Position numbers and translations under genes: made by a program
Part shown: positions 43,720-53,138 of the stretch, piece by piece
Position numbering within the stretch: position 1 is the stretch's first letter
Layout: the number at the start of each line of letters is the position of its first letter
The notes under the pieces: model-generated
The model's input: the letters and a program-made list of their open reading frames with translations, nothing else
The model's database searches: none
What the model was told of the DNA's origin: nothing
Assembly (NCBI RefSeq): GCF_009834915.1
Contig: NZ_WVHS01000002.1
Coordinates: 682,001 to 746,000 of the forward strand
From: Hufsiella ginkgonis
GTDB lineage: Bacteria > Bacteroidota > Bacteroidia > Sphingobacteriales > Sphingobacteriaceae
Reading direction: 5' to 3'
Length of the DNA: 64,000 bases

Positions 43720-43888
43720 GCGTCCGTAAACCCGGACAACGTGATAAACCCCGGTCTTATTGAAGTAATTTAATAAAACGGATCAAGCTGAATTTCCGGG
43801 GAGTAGATTTGGCTGTCAGCTATCAGCATTCAGCCCATAAGTATACATTATAAGATAAGTAATTGACGTTGAGCTCTTCCTGAGTATA

Positions 43889-43921
43889 AAAAGGGACCGC
43901 CATTTACGTGGCAGCCCCCTT
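43889..43921 (-). terminator. Imperfect hairpin with T-run, possible end of the GH20 transcript
   Basis: GCCA/TGGC with outer GGG/CCC around a 6-nt loop; on the minus strand the 3' side is followed by TTTTTAT. The remaining intergenic sequence 43720-44102 has no supportable gene. Confidence 0.4.
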
Positions 43922-44102
43922 ACGGAAAAGCATAAATTCTTGTCTCGGCTATTAAAACGCTACAAAACTAGGGAACGCATATTAACATAACGTTAAGGTG
44001 ATGTCTTTTATTAAAACCCGGGAGAGTACCCGTTTACACTAAACTTCCCGCTGCCTCATTCATCCCGATGCACGTTTGACGTTATACTTCCGATCGATCC
44101 CA

Positions 44103-45767
44103 CTAGTTACTACTACGCTTTACAGGCGGCTCCGGTTCCGGCTGCAGCACCGCTTTGCTGTATGAAACGCCCCAACGATCGTACCTGTCCAGCTGTATTT
44201 TGAGACGTGGCTCGAAATCGGTCCAGTTACGAAGCGCCCTGGACGACCATAACACTTCGCTGAGGGCGGTCATCCGCGGAAAGATCTGGTATTCTACCTT
44301 TGAAGGATAGGCCATATATTCGGTCCATACGTTGCCCTGTGCACCTAAAATGAACTTTTCCTCTGCCTGATTAATCTCCTTGGGGATCGGCTCATAACTG
44401 TACGTTTTCTGCACGGTGGTGTATCCGCCGATGGTCAACGAGTCGTCGCGGCGTGTTTGCGAGTGGTCCAGGTATACGTGGCTGCCGGGCGTCATGACCA
44501 CGTAGTGCGATTGTTTTGCCGCATCGATACCGCCCTGTTCGCCCCGCCAGCTCATTACCAGCGCATTCGGCGCCAGTCCGCCTTCCAGGATCTCGTCCCA
44601 GCCGATGATCGACCGGCCTTTTCCGTTAATGTACTTTTCTATGCGCTGAATAAAGTAGCTCTGCAGGCCGTGCTCGTCTTTCAGTCCTTTATCCTTGATG
44701 AGCTGCTGGCAGAACGCTGAACGCTTCCAGTTCTCTTTCGGGCATTCGTCGCCCCCGATGTGGATTAATTTCGAAGGGAACAGGGCCATTACTTCATCCA
44801 GTACATTTTCGAGGAACGTGAACGTAGTTTCCGTGGGGGCGAACACATCGTTAAAAACGCCCCATGTCTGCTGCACCTGCTTGCCGGTGGTATCGCCGGC
44901 TACCGTGGTACGGCGCGGGTAGGTGGTCGGCTCGTTAGGGAAACAGCTCAGCTCAGGATACGCGGCAATCGCCGCCGATGCGTGCCCCGGCATTTCGATC
45001 TCCGGAACCACGGTGATGGAACGCCCGGCCGCATACCGTACGATCTCTTTTACCTGTTCCTGTGTATAAAAACCGCCATAGTGCTGGTTGTCATTGCCTG
45101 TTCCGGGGAAATGGCCAATGATGGTGCCGTTACGAAATCCGCCTATTTGTGTAAGTTTCGGGTATTTTTTTATCTCTATGCGCCATCCCTGGTCATCGGT
45201 AAGGTGCCAGTGAAAATAATTCATCTTGTGCAGGGCGAGGTAATCGATATATTCCCGGATAAAGGAAACCGGGAAAAAATGGCGGGCCACATCCAGGTGC
45301 ATGCCACGATAGGCGAAACGCGGGTAATCGCTGATGGTTACGAACGGAACAGCGAGCCTCGCAGCTTTCTGTACCGGAAGCAGCTGGATGAGCGACTGTA
45401 CGCCATAGAAAACGCCGGCCGCATCTTGCCCCTTTATGGTCACCGATCCCTTGGCGGCTTCGAGCGAGTACCCTTCTTTAGGGCCGTTCGTGGCGGTGCT
45501 GATAGCCAGGCGAACAGTTGTCGCACTTCCTTTGGGTTTGATCCCGCGAAGAAAGAACCCGTAATACTCCATCAGGTAAGCGTTTAAAAAATCGGCCGCG
45601 GGCTGGAGTGCCGGGGTGGCTGCAACCAGGTGGGTGCTTGCGTCGATAGTCAGCTCCCCTTTCACGGCCGGCATGGACACCGCTGCCGGTTTGGGAATAA
45701 TGTTCACCTGCGAATATCCTGTCAGGCCAAGCGATAAGAAAAAGATCACATAAAAAACTTGTTTCAT
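44103..45767 (-). CDS. Beta-N-acetylhexosaminidase (GH20)
   Basis: 554 residues: signal peptide (VIFFLSLGLTGYSQ), GH20 N-terminal alpha/beta domain (about 20-145), and TIM barrel with HWHLTDDQGWRIEIKKYP, PEIEMPGHASAAIAAYPEL and the catalytic Asp-Glu pair in HIGGDECPKENW (about 340). It removes terminal GlcNAc/GalNAc from chitin- or glycan-derived oligosaccharides, probably in the periplasm. The substrate-assisted mechanism residues are intact. It follows a small membrane protein gene by 16 nt. Confidence 0.94.
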   Translation of the reverse strand: MKQVFYVIFFLSLGLTGYSQVNIIPKPAAVSMPAVKGELTIDASTHLVAATPALQPAADFLNAYLMEYYGFFLRGIKPKGSATTVRLAISTATNGPKEGYSLEAAKGSVTIKGQDAAGVFYGVQSLIQLLPVQKAARLAVPFVTISDYPRFAYRGMHLDVARHFFPVSFIREYIDYLALHKMNYFHWHLTDDQGWRIEIKKYPKLTQIGGFRNGTIIGHFPGTGNDNQHYGGFYTQEQVKEIVRYAAGRSITVVPEIEMPGHASAAIAAYPELSCFPNEPTTYPRRTTVAGDTTGKQVQQTWGVFNDVFAPTETTFTFLENVLDEVMALFPSKLIHIGGDECPKENWKRSAFCQQLIKDKGLKDEHGLQSYFIQRIEKYINGKGRSIIGWDEILEGGLAPNALVMSWRGEQGGIDAAKQSHYVVMTPGSHVYLDHSQTRRDDSLTIGGYTTVQKTYSYEPIPKEINQAEEKFILGAQGNVWTEYMAYPSKVEYQIFPRMTALSEVLWSSRALRNWTDFEPRLKIQLDRYDRWGVSYSKAVLQPEPEPPVKRSSN

Positions 45768-45783
45768 TTGGTGCGGTATGAGA

Positions 45784-46266
45784 TTAGTAATTGTTATTCC
45801 TGTTCTTTAATTGATTTTCGGCATGAATGATCAGGGGATTGGCGTTTTCGATGGGCTCGACGTTAAAGCCCGTGAGCTCGGGCTCGCTCCCGCCCTTTAC
45901 GGACAGGAGGAAACGCAGGGAATCGCATTTCAGGTAATATTCATAAATAAAGGTCGACTGGTTAACGCCGCCGGCGTCTGGGCGCGTTATGTAATCGACA
46001 AACTTCCCGTCGCGGCTCTTCCAGTCACATTGCTGCCGCAAACCGGCAAGCAATGGCCGCAGCTGGTCCCGCGGAAAATACTTCTCGGGGAAATTCACTT
46101 CCACGCTTTCCCGGTCGAGGTTAGCAATGACCCGGTCAGCGACATCCCTGGCACTATTTCCGCCGGCAGGCGAATACCCGCTGCCAACAGCATTTAAGTC
46201 CATAATGGTCGTTCCAAATACAATTGCAACAATAATGATTCCCAGGATGGTAACTGCGATCTTCAT
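45784..46266 (-). CDS. Single-TM hypothetical protein
   Basis: 160 residues: an N-terminal TM/signal (VTILGIIIVAIVFGTTIMD) and a soluble mixed alpha/beta domain with two Cys. No family is recognised. It is 16 nt before the hexosaminidase in the same direction, so it may be co-transcribed. Confidence 0.65.
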   Translation of the reverse strand: MKIAVTILGIIIVAIVFGTTIMDLNAVGSGYSPAGGNSARDVADRVIANLDRESVEVNFPEKYFPRDQLRPLLAGLRQQCDWKSRDGKFVDYITRPDAGGVNQSTFIYEYYLKCDSLRFLLSVKGGSEPELTGFNVEPIENANPLIIHAENQLKNRNNNY

Positions 46267-46438
46267 ACATACAAGGTTAACTGCGGCGGACAGCTTCGGG
46301 CGGGACCCGTATTTCCGGCAATAAGGTAGTGTTTTTTGCTAAAAAAAATAAGTAACCTTGTGTAACTTGTGCTTATGTCCGTGATCTATCAGGAACATTG
46401 CCTCCATAACGAACCGGTCACATGTAAATATCAACACT

Positions 46439-47554
46439 ATGGGTCTTTTCAGCCGTTTGCTTAATGAATTAATTGATATCATCGAGTGGGTAGACACCAC
46501 CAATGATACCCTTATCTGGAAGTTTCCGCGCAACGACAACGCCATCAAAATGGGCGCAAAGCTAACGGTGCGCGAATCGCAGGTCGCCGTTTTTATGAAC
46601 GAGGGACGAATTGCCGACGTATTCGAGCCCGGCATGTACACTCTTACTACGCAGAATATGCCCATCCTCACCACGCTGGCAGGCTGGAAATATGGCTTCG
46701 AAAGCCCGTTCAAAGCAGATATATATTTCGTGAGCACGCGCTTGTTCACCAACCAGAAATGGGGCACGAAAAACCCGGTCATGCTGCGCGATGCAGAATT
46801 CGGCCCGGTACGGTTACGGGCATTCGGCTCTTACGGCGTTAAAGTAAACGACGCCCGCTTATTCTTAACGGAGATCTCGGCCACCAAACCGGTATACACC
46901 ATCGACGAGATCAACGAGCAACTGCGCAACATCATCGTATCGCGGGGCATGGATGCCGTTGCTTCTTCCCGCATCCCGGTACTGGACCTGGCCGCAAACT
47001 ACGATGAAGTAGCCAACGTGATAAAAAACACCATCCAACCCGACTTTAATCACATGGGGCTTAACCTGCCCATGCTGATGGTAGAGAACATTTCGCTTCC
47101 GCCGGAAGTAGAGGAGGCGCTCGACAAACGCACCCAAATGGGGATCATCGGCAACCTCGGCGCCTATGCGCAGTTCCAGGCGGCCAACGCCATCGAAAAA
47201 TCCGCGGAGAACAGCATCGGCGGCAACCTCGGCGCCGCAGGCATGGGCCTGGGAGTTGGTGCGGCCATGATGGGCCAGGCGGGAAACATCTTCCAGCAAA
47301 ATCATTTCGACGCCAACCGGCCAAACCCGGCAGATGTTCCGCCGCCCATGCCGGGGGCCGTACAGTATTTTATCGGTATAAACGGCAAATCAGAAGGCCC
47401 TCATACGCTGAACGAGCTAACGCAGATGGCTGATAGCGGTAAGCTCACCGCGTCATCACCCGTGTGGAAAAAAGGAATGAACGAATGGCTGGCCGCTGAA
47501 AAACTTGACGAGTTGGCATCGCTTTTTAACAACACCCCTCCCCCGTTGACCTAA
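46439..47554 (+). CDS. SPFH-domain protein with C-terminal GYF_2 domain
   Basis: 371 residues. The first ~280 are an SPFH/YdjI-like (virion-core-like) domain (TLIWKFPRNDNAIKMGAKLT, ESQVAVFMNEGRIADVFEPG) followed by a Gly/Ala/Met-rich link and a GYF_2 domain near the end (YFIGINGKSEGPHTLNELTQ, PVWKKGMNEWLAAE). Such proteins are membrane-associated scaffolds; in Bacillus YdjI works with a zinc-ribbon TM protein (YdjG) in PspA recruitment. The next gene encodes just such a zinc-ribbon TM protein. Confidence 0.88.
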   Translation: MGLFSRLLNELIDIIEWVDTTNDTLIWKFPRNDNAIKMGAKLTVRESQVAVFMNEGRIADVFEPGMYTLTTQNMPILTTLAGWKYGFESPFKADIYFVSTRLFTNQKWGTKNPVMLRDAEFGPVRLRAFGSYGVKVNDARLFLTEISATKPVYTIDEINEQLRNIIVSRGMDAVASSRIPVLDLAANYDEVANVIKNTIQPDFNHMGLNLPMLMVENISLPPEVEEALDKRTQMGIIGNLGAYAQFQAANAIEKSAENSIGGNLGAAGMGLGVGAAMMGQAGNIFQQNHFDANRPNPADVPPPMPGAVQYFIGINGKSEGPHTLNELTQMADSGKLTASSPVWKKGMNEWLAAEKLDELASLFNNTPPPLT

Positions 47555-47569
47555 CGGCGCACCGGAATT

Positions 47570-48697
47570 ATGGACCAGGAAACTTCACGGGCGGTTGCCA
47601 GCGATTCGCTGAACTGCACCAATTGCGGCGCCTTGCTTCATTTTGTACCCGGTACGCACAGCCTCAAATGTGATTATTGCGGCGTTGCGAACAACATCCG
47701 GGCAGAAAAGACGGTAATTGAGGCGGTGGATTACGATACCTTCATCCGGCAGGAAAAAGTGACCGGAAAAATGCCAGGCCTGCAAAGCCTCAGCTGCAAG
47801 GGATGCGGCTCACAAACCGTATTTAAGGAAAACATTATTGCCGATAAATGTCCCTTTTGCGCCTCTCCGCTGGTTCTCGGGCTGGATGACCGGCAGCAGG
47901 TATTACGTCCGCATTACGTGCTGCCGTTCGCGGTCGACCGCAATGCAGCGGCCAGGTACTTCCAGCAATGGCTCAAAGGGCTTTGGTTTGCGCCCGGCGA
48001 CCTCCTAAAAAAGGTGAACGGAGCTTCCTCGTCCCCGCTGCAGGGCGTGTATATGCCTTACTTCGCCTACAATACCGATACGGTTACAGATTACACCGGT
48101 CAACGGGGCGAATACTACTACACCACCGAACCGTACACCGTTACCGTGAACGGCAAAACCGAAACCCGGACGCGGCAAGTACGCCATACCCGCTGGCACT
48201 ACACCAGCGGCACCGTACGGCGTTCATTTAAAGACGTTACCGTACCGTCGAGCCGGTCGCTGCCGCAAAAGACGATGCTGACGCTTGGCCCCTGGGACTT
48301 CGGACAACTGGAGACGTTCGATGAGCGTTACCTGAGCGGCTTCAGGTCGGAGACCTTCCAGGCAGGTCCGGAAGAGACGCTGGAAACCGCCAAACAACTG
48401 ATCGCACCGGATATCGAGGCGGCGATCATTGATGATATCGGAGGCGACGAACAGCGGATAGACGAACAGTCGACCATGTACAATAACCTGGGTATTAAGT
48501 ATATAATGCTCCCTGTTTGGGTAAGCTCTTACAATTACAACAAGAAACCCTACCAGTTCACCATCAATGCCTGTACCGGCGAGGTGATCGGCCAACGCCC
48601 GTTGAGCTGGATAAAGATCACGCTGACAGTGCTGGCCGGGCTGATCCTGGTGGCGGTGATATGGCTGCTGGTAAGCCGGCAGCAAGGGAACGGCTGA
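47570..48697 (+). CDS. Zinc-ribbon membrane protein, SPFH partner (YdjG-like)
   Basis: 375 residues with two N-terminal zinc ribbons (CTNCGALLHFVPGTHSLKCD plus YCG; CKGCGSQTVFKENIIADKCP plus FC), a beta-rich middle (YMPYFAYNTDTVTDYTGQRG) and one C-terminal TM helix (about 350-367, LTVLAGLILVAVIWLLV). It lies 15 nt after the SPFH gene. Like Bacillus YdjG it may anchor a membrane-stress complex; no PspA gene is in this window. Confidence 0.82.
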   Translation: MDQETSRAVASDSLNCTNCGALLHFVPGTHSLKCDYCGVANNIRAEKTVIEAVDYDTFIRQEKVTGKMPGLQSLSCKGCGSQTVFKENIIADKCPFCASPLVLGLDDRQQVLRPHYVLPFAVDRNAAARYFQQWLKGLWFAPGDLLKKVNGASSSPLQGVYMPYFAYNTDTVTDYTGQRGEYYYTTEPYTVTVNGKTETRTRQVRHTRWHYTSGTVRRSFKDVTVPSSRSLPQKTMLTLGPWDFGQLETFDERYLSGFRSETFQAGPEETLETAKQLIAPDIEAAIIDDIGGDEQRIDEQSTMYNNLGIKYIMLPVWVSSYNYNKKPYQFTINACTGEVIGQRPLSWIKITLTVLAGLILVAVIWLLVSRQQGNG

Positions 48698-48698
48698 T

Positions 48699-49211
48699 AT
48701 GAATGCGATGACATACTACCATTCCCATATCGCTTCTCCTGTCGGAAAATTAACATTGGTTGCCAGCGACATCCACCTGGCAGCCATCCTATGGCACGAT
48801 AACGATTATAGCGCCACTTTTATGGCTGGCAGCACGGAAAACATTAACCACCCCTTATTGCTCGAAACAAAGGATCAGCTTACGGAATATTTCGACAAAC
48901 AGCGCATCGCCTTCACGCTTCCGCTTGATTTCTCCGGCGGTACGCCATTCCAGGTAAAGGTTTGGGAAGCACTGCTTACCATTCCCTTTGGCGAAACCCG
49001 CACCTATGGCCAGGTAGCGAAACAAATTGGCAACCCGAAGTCTGTTCGTGCGGTAGGCGCCGCTGCCAACAGGAACCCGATCCCGATCATCGCCCCTTGT
49101 CACCGCGTAATCGGCGCTTCCGGCGAGCTGGTGGGCTTTGGCGGCGGCATCGCCAATAAATCATTGCTTTTAAAGCTGGAACATAGCCGCAAAAACCCGA
49201 CTCTTTGGTAA
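48699..49211 (+). CDS. ogt: Methylated-DNA-protein-cysteine methyltransferase
   Basis: 170 residues. The acceptor Cys is in IIAPCHRVIGASGELVGFGG, and the HTH/active-site context TPFQVKVWEALLTIPFGETR is intact. It transfers the O6-alkyl group of guanine to its own cysteine in a suicide reaction. The gene starts one base after the zinc-ribbon stop, and alkA follows with a small reading frame between them, so alkylation repair genes are grouped. Confidence 0.93.
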   Translation: MNAMTYYHSHIASPVGKLTLVASDIHLAAILWHDNDYSATFMAGSTENINHPLLLETKDQLTEYFDKQRIAFTLPLDFSGGTPFQVKVWEALLTIPFGETRTYGQVAKQIGNPKSVRAVGAAANRNPIPIIAPCHRVIGASGELVGFGGGIANKSLLLKLEHSRKNPTLW

Positions 49212-49363
49212 CTTTGGAATACAGTGGTCATCTTTATCAACCGGCCCATGAATACCGCCTTAATCGCGATGGGGCGATCGTACCGACCATCGCCATTTTT
49301 GCCGTTTACTTTGATTTTGATGGAAATAACAAGCTGCATAACAATATCCCGATGAGAAAATAA
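49205..49363 (+). CDS. Short coding-like frame between ogt and alkA
   Basis: TTG 49205 to TAA 49361-49363, 52 residues: LVTLEYSGHLYQPAHEYRLN, RDGAIVPTIAIFAVYFDFD, NNKLHNNIPMRK. The stop is immediately followed by the alkA ATG and the start overlaps the ogt stop. It has coding-like composition but no recognised family and only a TTG start, so it may be a relic or a chance frame. Confidence 0.35.
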   Translation: MVTLEYSGHLYQPAHEYRLNRDGAIVPTIAIFAVYFDFDGNNKLHNNIPMRK

Positions 49364-50005
49364 ATGCAGAAGATCACCGCATTTTCCTCCGCCAATTTCC
49401 ACTTGCTATGCGATACACTCGCAGCTGCCGATAACGACCTGGCGCAAATCATTCGGCTTAACGGCTACCCGCCGATGTGGACAAGACCGAACACCTTCGA
49501 AACACTTATCCACATTATCCTGGAGCAGCAGGTTTCGCTGGCTTCGGCCCTGGCCACGCTCAATAAATTGCGGGAACGGATCACGGAAGTAACCCCCGCA
49601 CGATTGCTGATGTTAACCGACGAAGAGCTGCGTGCCTGCTATTTTAGCCGGCAGAAAACGAGTTATGCCCGTTATTTAGCGGAAGCTGTCCTGGGCGGCG
49701 CCATCTCGCTTGCCGCTTTGGAAGAGCTCCCCGACGACGAGATCCGTTCACGCCTGAGCACGTTGAAAGGCATCGGGAACTGGACGATCGACGTCTACCT
49801 GATGTTTGTACTGCAGCGCGCAAACGTGTTTCCCGTTGGCGATCTTGCCGCCGTGAATGCCCTGAAACAAGTAAAAGCATTGCCTAAAGACACTTCCCGG
49901 GAGGAAATACTGGCCGTTGCAGCCTCCTGGCAGCCATACCGTACCGTAGCGACGATGATCCTCTGGCATCATTATTTATCGGTAAGGACCAGGAAACAGG
50001 GTTAG
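49364..50005 (+). CDS. alkA: DNA-3-methyladenine glycosylase (AlkA-like)
   Basis: 213 residues of the HhH-GPD superfamily: substrate helix ETLIHIILEQQVSLASALAT, HhH (LSTLKGIGNWTIDVYLMF) with catalytic Asp in the WTID segment. It excises alkylated bases, starting base-excision repair. It begins directly after a TAA of the short frame, downstream of ogt, which supports a repair operon. Length is shorter than E. coli AlkA because the N-terminal domain is absent. Confidence 0.92.
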   Translation: MQKITAFSSANFHLLCDTLAAADNDLAQIIRLNGYPPMWTRPNTFETLIHIILEQQVSLASALATLNKLRERITEVTPARLLMLTDEELRACYFSRQKTSYARYLAEAVLGGAISLAALEELPDDEIRSRLSTLKGIGNWTIDVYLMFVLQRANVFPVGDLAAVNALKQVKALPKDTSREEILAVAASWQPYRTVATMILWHHYLSVRTRKQG

Positions 50006-50344
50006 TTATTAATTCCTCCCCCGTACGGTAAAACATGTATGGGATTACAAATGCCGGCCGAATATCAATCTACAATGATGCGGCGCCGGGGCCGGACAGC
50101 AGCGCGCTAACGCCCCTCTTCCGCCACCTGTCATGGTAAAGACGTTGTCGGTAACCGACTTTTGGGGCGAATATCCCTTGCGAAAAAAGTAACCTGCCGG
50201 CAAAGTTCCCGTGTTCCGCAACTTTTATTATTTTTGCACCGTTAACCCCAAAAACACCTTCATGTAGGATTCATTTCTTCCCCGGGAAAATAAACAAGCG
50301 GTGTGCACCGCCGCTGTAATTATTCACTCACTAAGAAATGAACT
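50006..50344 (+). promoter_or_regulatory. Leader/promoter region of the ABC-F gene
   Basis: A -7 element TATTTTTG (50229-50236) matches TAnnTTTG and leaves a ~105-nt leader. The leader has a GCGGTG...CACCGC palindrome (50298-50311) and an ATGTAG start-stop near 50261. Genes for ABC-F proteins are often controlled by attenuation. The first ~220 bases (50006-50225) hold nothing I can support. Confidence 0.4.
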
Positions 50345-51931
50345 ATGCTTATTCTACAGGGTATTACTTATACCCATCCCAACCGGGACCTGCTATTTGA
50401 TGAACTGGACCTGGCGATTAATAACCATGATAAAGCCGCATTGGTCGGCAACAACGGCGCAGGAAAATCGACACTGTTAAAGATCCTGGCGGGTGAATTG
50501 CGTCCCGCAGCAGGACTTGTAAAAGCGGAGCCGCACCCCTATTATGTACCACAACTCTTCGGGCAGTTTAATAACCAAACCGTGGCCGAAGCGCTGCAGG
50601 TACACGATAAGCTCCGTGCGTTAAAAGCGATCCTCGCTGGCGAAGTAACGGCAGAAAACATGACCCAGCTCAACGACGACTGGGTGATCGGAGACCGCTG
50701 CGGCGACGCCCTCGCTAAGTGGCAGCTTGGCCATCTCGACCCCGAACAGCCCATGAGATCATTAAGCGGCGGTGAGAAAACACGGGTTTTCCTGGCGGGA
50801 ATAACTATTCACCGGCCGGAAACGGTGTTGCTCGACGAACCCAGCAACCACCTTGACGCCGGCGGGCGGGAACTCTTATATAATTACATTACCCGTACAC
50901 AGGATACGCTGATAGTGGTAAGCCACGACCGCACCTTGTTAAACCTCCTGGATGTGGTTTACGAACTCGGCAACCGCGGAATTACCCGGTACGGCGGGAA
51001 CTACGATTTTTACGCCGCGCAGAAAACCATCGAGCAACAGGCCCTGGAACATAACCTTAAGAATAAAGAAAAGGCGCTTCGCAAAGCAAAAGAAACAGCA
51101 CGCGAAGCGATAGAACGGCAGCAAAAGCTGGACGCCCGCGGCAGGAAAAAACAGGACAAGGCAGGCGTACCTACCATTATGCTGAATACGCTCCGCAACA
51201 ATGCGGAAAAAAGCACTTCACGTGTGCAGGAAATACACGCCGAAAAAATAGGCGCAATCGCAAAGGAACTAAACCTGCTTCGCGAAGTCTTACCGGGTGC
51301 CGACAAGATGCAAATGGATTTTGATAACGTCACCCTTCACAAAGGCAAAGCGCTGGTTACCGCAACCGGCATAAATTATCATTATGGCGGCCAGCCCCTA
51401 TGGCGACAACCGCTGAGTTTCCAGCTCACTAGCGGCGAACGGGTGGCCATTAAAGGAGCAAACGGTTCCGGGAAAACCACGCTGATCCGGATGATCCTCG
51501 GCGATATGGCCCCTACCCTGGGCACACTTTCACGCGCAGCGGTGAGCTCAGTATACATAGACCAGGAGTACTCGCTGATCGACGACAGGCTTACCGTGTA
51601 CGAACAGGCCGGGCGGTATAACCCGGGCGACTTACAGGAACACGACATTAAGATTCGCCTTGATCGGTTTCTCTTCGGCAAAAACGACTGGGGTAAGTCC
51701 TGCAGGACGCTCAGCGGCGGCGAGAAAATGCGCCTGATGTTGTGCGCGTTAATGATCAGCGCGCAGGCGCCGGACCTGATCGTACTGGATGAGCCTACCA
51801 ATAACCTCGATCTCCGGAATATAGAGATCCTGGCCGGCGCCATTAAAGAGTACCGGGGAACGCTTATCGTCATTTCGCACGACCGATGGTTCCTGGAACA
51901 GGCAATGGTTGAAAAGGAGATCGTGTTGTAG
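50345..51931 (+). CDS. ABC-F family ATPase (ribosome-associated)
   Basis: 528 residues with two nucleotide-binding domains and no membrane part. Walker A: GNNGAGKSTL (about 35-44) and GANGSGKTTL; signature LSGGEKTRVFLAG and LSGGEKMRLMLCAL; Walker B LLDEPSNHLD and VLDEPTNNLD. A charged coiled linker (about 230-310) separates the domains. ABC-F proteins act on the ribosomal E site in translation or confer resistance to ribosome antibiotics; the sequence cannot separate these. The long leader suggests drug- or stall-responsive regulation. Confidence 0.9.
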   Translation: MLILQGITYTHPNRDLLFDELDLAINNHDKAALVGNNGAGKSTLLKILAGELRPAAGLVKAEPHPYYVPQLFGQFNNQTVAEALQVHDKLRALKAILAGEVTAENMTQLNDDWVIGDRCGDALAKWQLGHLDPEQPMRSLSGGEKTRVFLAGITIHRPETVLLDEPSNHLDAGGRELLYNYITRTQDTLIVVSHDRTLLNLLDVVYELGNRGITRYGGNYDFYAAQKTIEQQALEHNLKNKEKALRKAKETAREAIERQQKLDARGRKKQDKAGVPTIMLNTLRNNAEKSTSRVQEIHAEKIGAIAKELNLLREVLPGADKMQMDFDNVTLHKGKALVTATGINYHYGGQPLWRQPLSFQLTSGERVAIKGANGSGKTTLIRMILGDMAPTLGTLSRAAVSSVYIDQEYSLIDDRLTVYEQAGRYNPGDLQEHDIKIRLDRFLFGKNDWGKSCRTLSGGEKMRLMLCALMISAQAPDLIVLDEPTNNLDLRNIEILAGAIKEYRGTLIVISHDRWFLEQAMVEKEIVL

Positions 51932-51941
51932 CAGCTGCTTT

Positions 51942-53066
51942 TCAGAACCTCAACGCCCTGTCACGCGCCACGATCCGCCAGTTCCCGGCTATTTCGCCAT
52001 CCGTAACGCACCACGCGTGGTCATACTGTGCCACGGTAGGGCAAACATGATAAGGTACGGCGTATAGAGCGGAGCCAATTTCCAGGGAACAGCCTTCCGG
52101 CACTTGCAGCACCATGTGTTCTTCGCTGTGGCCCACGGGTAACAGTCCTTCGGCATTCAAAAAAACCGCCCGCCGCTGCAGCACGTTCTCTGATGCGACA
52201 GACTTGTGGCCCATATCGATACATACCCGGCCCGGCGCAGGTTTCGATACCACCCGGGTAAGCACCAGCGCCGCAACTATAAAGGGTTGCTCGGGAATGG
52301 ATACGCTATACCCCTGGTCCCAGAGAAGGAAGGTACCCGGGCTGCATTCCACTTGTTCGCGTTCCAGGTTCATGGCAAAGGTGGGCGTTCCGCCTGCAAC
52401 CAGCAGGGGGAATCCCAGGCCTTTCGCAGCAAGTTCCCGCCGCATCGCTTCCACCGGGGCGAAGGCCGCCTGGCAAAGGCGGGCGCGTTCAGCAAAATTT
52501 TCGTGGTTAATATGGCCATCGTAGGCATGCAAACCGGCTAACCTGGTGCCCGGCAGGGCCGATGCAAAACGGTATAACGAAACGGCTTCCTCACCGGGGA
52601 TGATACCCGTCCTGTTCATGCCCACGTTCAGGTCGAGGAATACGGTAAGGACAAGTTCCCCGGCCAATGCCATCTGCGAGATCATCTGCAAAGTATCCCG
52701 GTTATCGGCAATACAGGAATACCGGGTGAGCGGGAAATGCTTGACGAGCCCGATGAATCTCGAAAGCTTCGCGGCATTCGGCTGGTAGGCTAATAACACA
52801 TCGGGAGCTCCGCACATTCCCAGCAGCTCCGCTTCCGCGATGGTGGCGCATTTAAACTTCGTGATACCGGCTTCGAGCATCAGCCTCACCGGCTCAGCGG
52901 CTTTATGGGTTTTAATATGCGGACGCAGCTTCGCGACGTCACCCGCCATTGCAACGGCATGCTGAATGTTCTGTTTGACCCTTTCCGGGTAGACCAGCAG
53001 CGCCGGAGAGTCTGTTTGGGCGGCATCGGCCAGTTTATACCAGGCATCGGTGGGTATCGTCATCAT
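51942..53066 (-). CDS. Fold-III PLP enzyme, D-serine dehydratase/D-threonine aldolase type
   Basis: 374 residues. PLP-binding Lys is in LRPHIKTHKAAE (about 47-58); the barrel has LDLNVGMNRTG, and the C-terminal metal site reads HVCPT with His340 and Cys342, as in zinc-dependent D-serine dehydratase. The family degrades D-serine, or cleaves D-threonine, depending on the member. It converges on the ABC-F gene with a 10-bp gap. Cytoplasmic D-amino-acid clearance is the likely job. Confidence 0.85.
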   Translation of the reverse strand: MMTIPTDAWYKLADAAQTDSPALLVYPERVKQNIQHAVAMAGDVAKLRPHIKTHKAAEPVRLMLEAGITKFKCATIAEAELLGMCGAPDVLLAYQPNAAKLSRFIGLVKHFPLTRYSCIADNRDTLQMISQMALAGELVLTVFLDLNVGMNRTGIIPGEEAVSLYRFASALPGTRLAGLHAYDGHINHENFAERARLCQAAFAPVEAMRRELAAKGLGFPLLVAGGTPTFAMNLEREQVECSPGTFLLWDQGYSVSIPEQPFIVAALVLTRVVSKPAPGRVCIDMGHKSVASENVLQRRAVFLNAEGLLPVGHSEEHMVLQVPEGCSLEIGSALYAVPYHVCPTVAQYDHAWCVTDGEIAGNWRIVARDRALRF

Positions 53067-53138
53067 AATTTAGCAGTAAATGGCCTCCAAGGTACGGATC
53101 GGTTTACATTATGCACGCCCGGAACCGCCGGAAGCGGT

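Noticed and set aside
50261-50266. ATG-TAG as a regulatory minimal upstream frame
   Set aside because: A single start-stop is easily random; it is only mentioned as part of the leader.
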